NCBI GenBank assembly: GCA_946222005.1 | Contig: CAMIHP010000006.1 | Span: 1 to 64,000 of the forward strand | DNA from: an uncultured Candidatus Saccharibacteria bacterium | GTDB lineage: Bacteria; Patescibacteriota; Saccharimonadia; Saccharimonadales; Saccharimonadaceae | Reading direction: 5' to 3' | Length of the DNA: 64,000 nucleotides | Shown: positions 60,491 to 64,000 of the stretch, piece after piece | How positions within the stretch are numbered: position 1 is the stretch's first letter | How the letters are laid out: the number at the start of each line of letters is the position of its first letter | Notes under the pieces: model-generated | The model's database searches: none | Told to the model about the DNA's origin: nothing | Seen by the model: the letters and a program-made list of their open reading frames with translations, nothing else | Made by a program: the position numbers and the translations under genes

Positions 60491-60609
60491 TGTGCCTAAC
60501 TAAATCACCTTTTACTAGGTGCGTGGCGCTGCACTCCACACATACCCTATAGGGTTGTGTGTTTTATGGTGTAGTTTATAGCGGCATTAATCATCTTGCA
60601 GGACAAACA

Positions 60610-60637
60610 AAAATACCTCCCCTGTGGGAGGTATTTT
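60610..60637 (-). terminator. terminator after tuf
   Basis: AAAATACCTCC-CCTGTG-GGAGGTATTTT. Confidence 0.8.
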
Positions 60638-60661
60638 GTGAGTTTGCGAGTACTGTGCAAA

Positions 60662-61846
60662 CTACTTGACGATGTTGGTTACGATACCAGCACCGACCGT
60701 GCGACCACCTTCGCGGATAGCGAAGTCTTGACCCTTGTCCATAGCGATTGGGGCGTTCAAGGTTACCTTGAAGGTTACATTGTCACCTGGCATCACCATT
60801 TCCTTGTCGGCAGGGAGCTCAATCTCACCAGTTACGTCCGTTGTGCGGAAGTAGAACTGTGGCTTGTAGCCTTTGCTAAATGGTGTATGGCGGCCACCCT
60901 CTTCCTTCTTGAGGATGTAGACTTCCGCCTCAAACTCGGTATGTGGGGTGAGTGTGCCCGGAGCGACAATCACCTGACCGCGCTCGATCTGGGTGCGCTC
61001 GATACCGCGCAGCAACAGACCAGCGTTGTCGCCTGCCTGACCTTGGTCGAGGCTCTTCTTGAAGGCTTCAACACCAGTCACGACAGAGGTCTGAGTTGGT
61101 TTAAGACCAACAATCTCTACTGGGTCGTTGATCTTGATGACACCCTGCTCGATACGGCCAGTTGCAACTGTACCACGACCCTTGATTGAGAAGACATCCT
61201 CGATTGGCATCAAGAATGGCTTGTCGAGGTCGCGCTGAGGCAACTCGAAGTAGTCGTCCATAGCAGCCACCAGCTCCATCACAGCGTCTTCTGCCTCGGT
61301 GTCGCCCTCGAGCGCCTTGGTAGCAGAACCCTTGATGATTGGTGCGTTGTCGCCATCGTAGCCGTTCTTGGTAAGCAGCTCGCGGACGTCCATCTCAACC
61401 AGCTCAACCAACTCTGGGTCAGCCAAGTCCATCTTGTTGAGGAAGACGATAATCTTTGGCACACCAACCTGGTGAGCAAGCAGCACGTGCTCGCGTGTCT
61501 GTGGCAATGGACCGTCGTTGGCGGCAACCACCAGCACAGCACCGTCAATCTGAGCGGCACCAGTAATCATGTTCTTGACGTAGTCGGCGTGACCTGGCAT
61601 GTCAACGTGCGCGTAGTGGCGCTTCTCCGACTCGTATTCCTGGTGGGAGCTGGCGATGGTAATACCGCGTTGCTTCTCCTCAGGAGCGTTGTCGATGTCT
61701 TCGTAGTTGCGAGGTTTGTTTACATCGCTTGGAAGACGCTTTGCCAACACGTGAGTGATGGCAGCCGTTAACGTTGTTTTACCGTGGTCGACGTGACCCA
61801 TAGTACCAACGTTAATGTGTGGCTTACTTCGATCGAAATCTGCCAT
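60662..61846 (-). CDS. tuf: elongation factor Tu
   Basis: 394-residue GTPase that brings aminoacyl-tRNA to the ribosome. G1 GHVDHGKTTL, G2 RGITI, G3 DMPGHADYV (usual DCPGH; here Met for Cys), G4 NKMD, G5 region GSATKAL; domains II and III complete. Single gene, separated from fusA/rpsG/rpsL. Confidence 0.98.
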   Translation of the reverse strand: MADFDRSKPHINVGTMGHVDHGKTTLTAAITHVLAKRLPSDVNKPRNYEDIDNAPEEKQRGITIASSHQEYESEKRHYAHVDMPGHADYVKNMITGAAQIDGAVLVVAANDGPLPQTREHVLLAHQVGVPKIIVFLNKMDLADPELVELVEMDVRELLTKNGYDGDNAPIIKGSATKALEGDTEAEDAVMELVAAMDDYFELPQRDLDKPFLMPIEDVFSIKGRGTVATGRIEQGVIKINDPVEIVGLKPTQTSVVTGVEAFKKSLDQGQAGDNAGLLLRGIERTQIERGQVIVAPGTLTPHTEFEAEVYILKKEEGGRHTPFSKGYKPQFYFRTTDVTGEIELPADKEMVMPGDNVTFKVTLNAPIAMDKGQDFAIREGGRTVGAGIVTNIVK

Positions 61847-61977
61847 GTAGGTAAGTACTCCTTACTTATGTTAATATTTGGTACGACGCGAGCTACTTGC
61901 CGGAGTAGAGACACTACGACAAAACGCGTCGCGCGTTAGGATTTATTATAGGGTGCGGTGGCAAAAAAGTAAAGTAG

Positions 61978-62742
61978 CTAGTCCCACCAAACATACCACT
62001 GTCGACTGCCATATACTTGATTTGCCAACGCTTCGAAGGTCTCCGACCCTTGATAAACTGCATCGCCATATGAAAAATAGAAGAGCTCAACGGCAACCGC
62101 CTTAGCATCGGCATCGGTCTGCGGTGGACACTCGACGTAATACTCAACAGTATCATGACTGATAGCGGCAGGCACAGCACCGTACTTCTCATACCAATAG
62201 CGCGATACCGCCACCTGGATAGCTGGCTCGGGACAATCATTCCAACCACCCATACAGAGATAGGCGAGTGCCTCATACGGCGCTGTGGTTGGTAGTTTGA
62301 TAATAATAACCGGATTGTCGCTATCTGCCTGGAATGGGCTGATGAAGTCGATTGCAGCGATGTCGCCCTCTCTCGGTGACGCCGAGAAGCCCGGCGCAAA
62401 ATAGTCATCCACAGTAGAGATCTGCTGACCCTTTTTCGCTGTTTCAGCTGGCAGCTCCTGCGCAACGTGAGCAAAGAAGGCTGGTACATCAATTGCCTGC
62501 GATGCTTCCATGGTGCGCCGCACAAGCTCGGAAACTGTCTGGACGCCAGCGCTCTCTAGGCCTTCTGTTATCTCATCCAGGATGAGGTCATCGAGCGTTA
62601 CGATCACTGGTGTAAATCCCTCGCGTTTACCCTGCTCGCGTAACTGTAGATAGTGCTGCGTTGCATTAACGACTTCGCATTCTACGTAGTCGACGCCGCT
62701 CCCGGCAAAGAGTGTTTTAAATCGCTGTATTGTATCTGACAT
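61978..62742 (-). CDS. DUF4253-containing protein
   Basis: A 254-residue soluble protein. The C-terminal 110 residues match DUF4253: APYEALAYLCMGGWNDCPEP, RYWYEKYGAVPAAISHDTVE, and the terminal QWYVWWD. The family has no firmly known function; it occurs in actinobacteria and near toxin-related genes. AAGGAGG precedes ATG 62742. It lies next to an amino-acid transporter, without obvious link. Confidence 0.78.
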   Translation of the reverse strand: MSDTIQRFKTLFAGSGVDYVECEVVNATQHYLQLREQGKREGFTPVIVTLDDLILDEITEGLESAGVQTVSELVRRTMEASQAIDVPAFFAHVAQELPAETAKKGQQISTVDDYFAPGFSASPREGDIAAIDFISPFQADSDNPVIIIKLPTTAPYEALAYLCMGGWNDCPEPAIQVAVSRYWYEKYGAVPAAISHDTVEYYVECPPQTDADAKAVAVELFYFSYGDAVYQGSETFEALANQVYGSRQWYVWWD

Positions 62743-62783
62743 ACTATTCCTCCTTGGGCGCATTATAGCATGGAGAATATCTA

Positions 62784-63512
62784 TCAATCATTGCTGAGTG
62801 CAGCGAAAAAGGTGCGGACCTTTGGTTGCGTGGAGTGATTAATGACCTGCGCTGGCGTACCATCTTCAATAATCTTACCCCCGTCAAGGAAGACAATCCG
62901 CGATGCGACATCGCGCGCAAATGACATCTCGTGTGTGACGACGATCATCGTAATCCCTGTTTCGGCAAGGTGCTTGATGACCGCTAGTACCTCGTCAACC
63001 ATCTCAGGGTCGAGCGCACTCGTTGGCTCATCAAAGAGCAAGACTTTTGGCTGCATTGCCAAGGCACGAGCAATCGCTACCCGCTGCTTTTGCCCACCCG
63101 AGAGATGACTTGGGTATTCTTGGGCTTTGGCGCGAAGGCCAACCAGATCGAGCATTTGAAGCGCCTGACGCTTAGCTTTGGCTCTTGATAGTTTGCGCAC
63201 CTTAAGTGGTGCAAGCATGATATTTTCGAGTACGGTCATATGCGGAAAGAGGTTAAACTGCTGGAAGACCATGCCAAGTTCAGTCCGGGCTTTGTTGAGG
63301 TCGGTCGCTGGATTGGTCATATCAATACCGTCAACCCATACTTCCCCGCTTGTCGGCGTTTCGATCATATTAATACAGCGAAGCAGCGTGCTTTTGCCAC
63401 CACCACTCGAGCCCAAGAGAACTACAACCTCTCCCCGCTTGATTGTCAGGTCAATGCTGCGCAAGACATAATTATTGCCATAATGCTTGCGGAGCTGCTT
63501 GATATTAATCAT
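62784..63512 (-). CDS. polar amino-acid ABC transporter ATPase (GlnQ type)
   Basis: 242 residues: Walker A LLGSSGGGKST, Q-loop VFQQFNLFPHMTVLENI, signature LSGGQKQR, Walker B VLLFDEPTSALDPE, switch VVTHEMSFARDV. FNLFPHMTVLENI and SALDPEMV are characteristic of the glutamine/histidine importer group. It overlaps the permease end by eight bases. Fits an organism that takes up amino acids from its surroundings. Confidence 0.94.
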   Translation of the reverse strand: MINIKQLRKHYGNNYVLRSIDLTIKRGEVVVLLGSSGGGKSTLLRCINMIETPTSGEVWVDGIDMTNPATDLNKARTELGMVFQQFNLFPHMTVLENIMLAPLKVRKLSRAKAKRQALQMLDLVGLRAKAQEYPSHLSGGQKQRVAIARALAMQPKVLLFDEPTSALDPEMVDEVLAVIKHLAETGITMIVVTHEMSFARDVASRIVFLDGGKIIEDGTPAQVINHSTQPKVRTFFAALSND

Positions 63513-64000
63513 GCGCTTTAAGCCTCCTCTCTACTCGATTCATCACCCACGTAAATAGCGTGGTAAGGGCGAGGTAAATCATTGCAGCGGCAAAGAGCGA
63601 CTCAAAGGCGGTGGCCGTTTGGAAGCGGATATTATCAGCACCACGCATCAGATCGTTCATACCAATCCAACCAACAACTGATGTCTCCTTGAGGAGTGAA
63701 ATCCCTTCGCTAATTAGTGATGGCAATGATTGCTTGAGTGCTTGAGGGAGGATGATATAGCGCATGGTTTGCCAGCGACTCAGGCCAAGTGAGCGCGCCG
63801 CTTCGACCTGCCCGTTGTCGATACTTTCGATCCCACCGCGAATGATCTCGGCAATATACGCACCACTGTTGATACCAAAGGCGAGGCTTGCAATCCACAG
63901 TTTTGGCACCCCACGGTACGAGCCAAATACTACGTAATACATGATGAGCAGCTGCACCAAAGCGGGTGTGCCACGAATAACGGTGGTATAAGAATGAGCC
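63505..64000 (-). CDS. polar amino-acid ABC permease (GlnP/HisM type), 5' end outside the window
   Basis: The frame is open to the window edge; its last visible upstream part reads YTTVIRGTPALVQLL, the family's RGTP-LVQL motif. AYIAEIIRGGIESI and GQVEAARSLGLSRWQTMRYIILPQA form the EAA loop that contacts the ATPase. The start and any solute-binding domain lie beyond 64000. Confidence 0.93.
   Translation of the reverse strand, partial: AHSYTTVIRGTPALVQLLIMYYVVFGSYRGVPKLWIASLAFGINSGAYIAEIIRGGIESIDNGQVEAARSLGLSRWQTMRYIILPQALKQSLPSLISEGISLLKETSVVGWIGMNDLMRGADNIRFQTATAFESLFAAAMIYLALTTLFTWVMNRVERRLKAHD

Noticed and set aside
1..64000. Recoded UGA (Gly) as in Gracilibacteria/SR1
   Set aside because: Ribosomal and other core genes end at the expected places, several with UGA, and no in-frame UGA is needed in any conserved protein.
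1..64000. CRISPR array, rRNA operon, insertion sequence or prophage
   Set aside because: No regularly spaced repeats, no rRNA-like sequence, no transposase, integrase or phage structural genes were found.

Overview
The window looks like a chromosomal segment of a Candidatus Saccharibacteria (TM7) / CPR-type bacterium. The signs are a compact gene set dominated by information processing, almost no biosynthesis, many lineage-restricted membrane or secreted proteins, ribosomal proteins with lineage-specific extensions, and a moderate GC content (about half by eye). UGA, UAG and UAA all behave as stops. This assignment is inference from gene content; there is no 16S gene here.

Layout. 1-543: low-complexity DNA with a 236-base tract that contains no C on the + strand. 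544-2442 (+): small membrane protein, ATP synthase epsilon (atpC), carbonic-anhydrase-like protein. 2689-3684 (-): tRNA-dihydrouridine synthase. 3780-4860 (-): a gene-poor stretch with two structured RNAs that each hold a tRNA-like domain, and a tiny zinc-ribbon protein. 5204-11528: UvrD-like helicase/nuclease fusion (-), a small uncharacterised protein and a P-type ATPase (+). 11576-14602 (-): an AT-rich regulator/ABC-ATPase/permease cassette. 14856-16252 (+): three uncharacterised proteins. 16335-23546: secreted family protein, membrane protein, RlmD/TrmA-like methyltransferase, a phosphoketolase homologue that has lost its cofactor motifs, an rRNA dimethyltransferase (+) and a GT-C membrane protein. 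23580-28303 (-): dnaX, dnaB and a downstream group of small membrane proteins that records a tandem duplication with a dnaB-tail remnant. 28465-38311 (-): rplL, rplJ with an attenuated L10 leader, a divergent RelA/SpoT-like protein, tmk, rplA, rplK, nusG, secE with accessory genes and tRNA-Pro between them. 38525-50912: orphan histidine kinase, YgjP-like protease, P-loop kinase, rpmG, GT2 glycosyltransferase, tRNAs Trp/Thr/Tyr/Thr, TPR protein, holB, RluD-like synthase and trpS. 51157-53722: secreted GH32 fructan/sucrose hydrolase and an alpha/beta hydrolase. 53912-61846: rpsI-rplM-rplQ-rpoA-rpsD-rpsK-rpsM-rpmJ-infA, secY, rpsJ (+) and tuf (-). 61978-64000 (-): DUF4253 protein and an amino-acid ABC importer (ATPase and truncated permease).

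Expression. Many genes in the core regions have a -10 hexamer (TATAAT, TATACT and close variants) ending 6-8 bases before the start codon, the layout of leaderless mRNAs. Ribosomal and horizontally acquired-looking genes instead use clear Shine-Dalgarno sites. This pattern also fixes several start codons, for example a GTG for the histidine kinase.

The most interesting items are the two tRNA-like RNAs with the adjacent zinc-ribbon gene, the phosphoketolase pseudoenzyme, the divergent RSH protein, the tandem duplication at an 8-base microhomology beside dnaB, the widespread leaderless architecture, and the cytosine-free tract. All functional statements rest on reading the sequence and on family knowledge; no database search was run.
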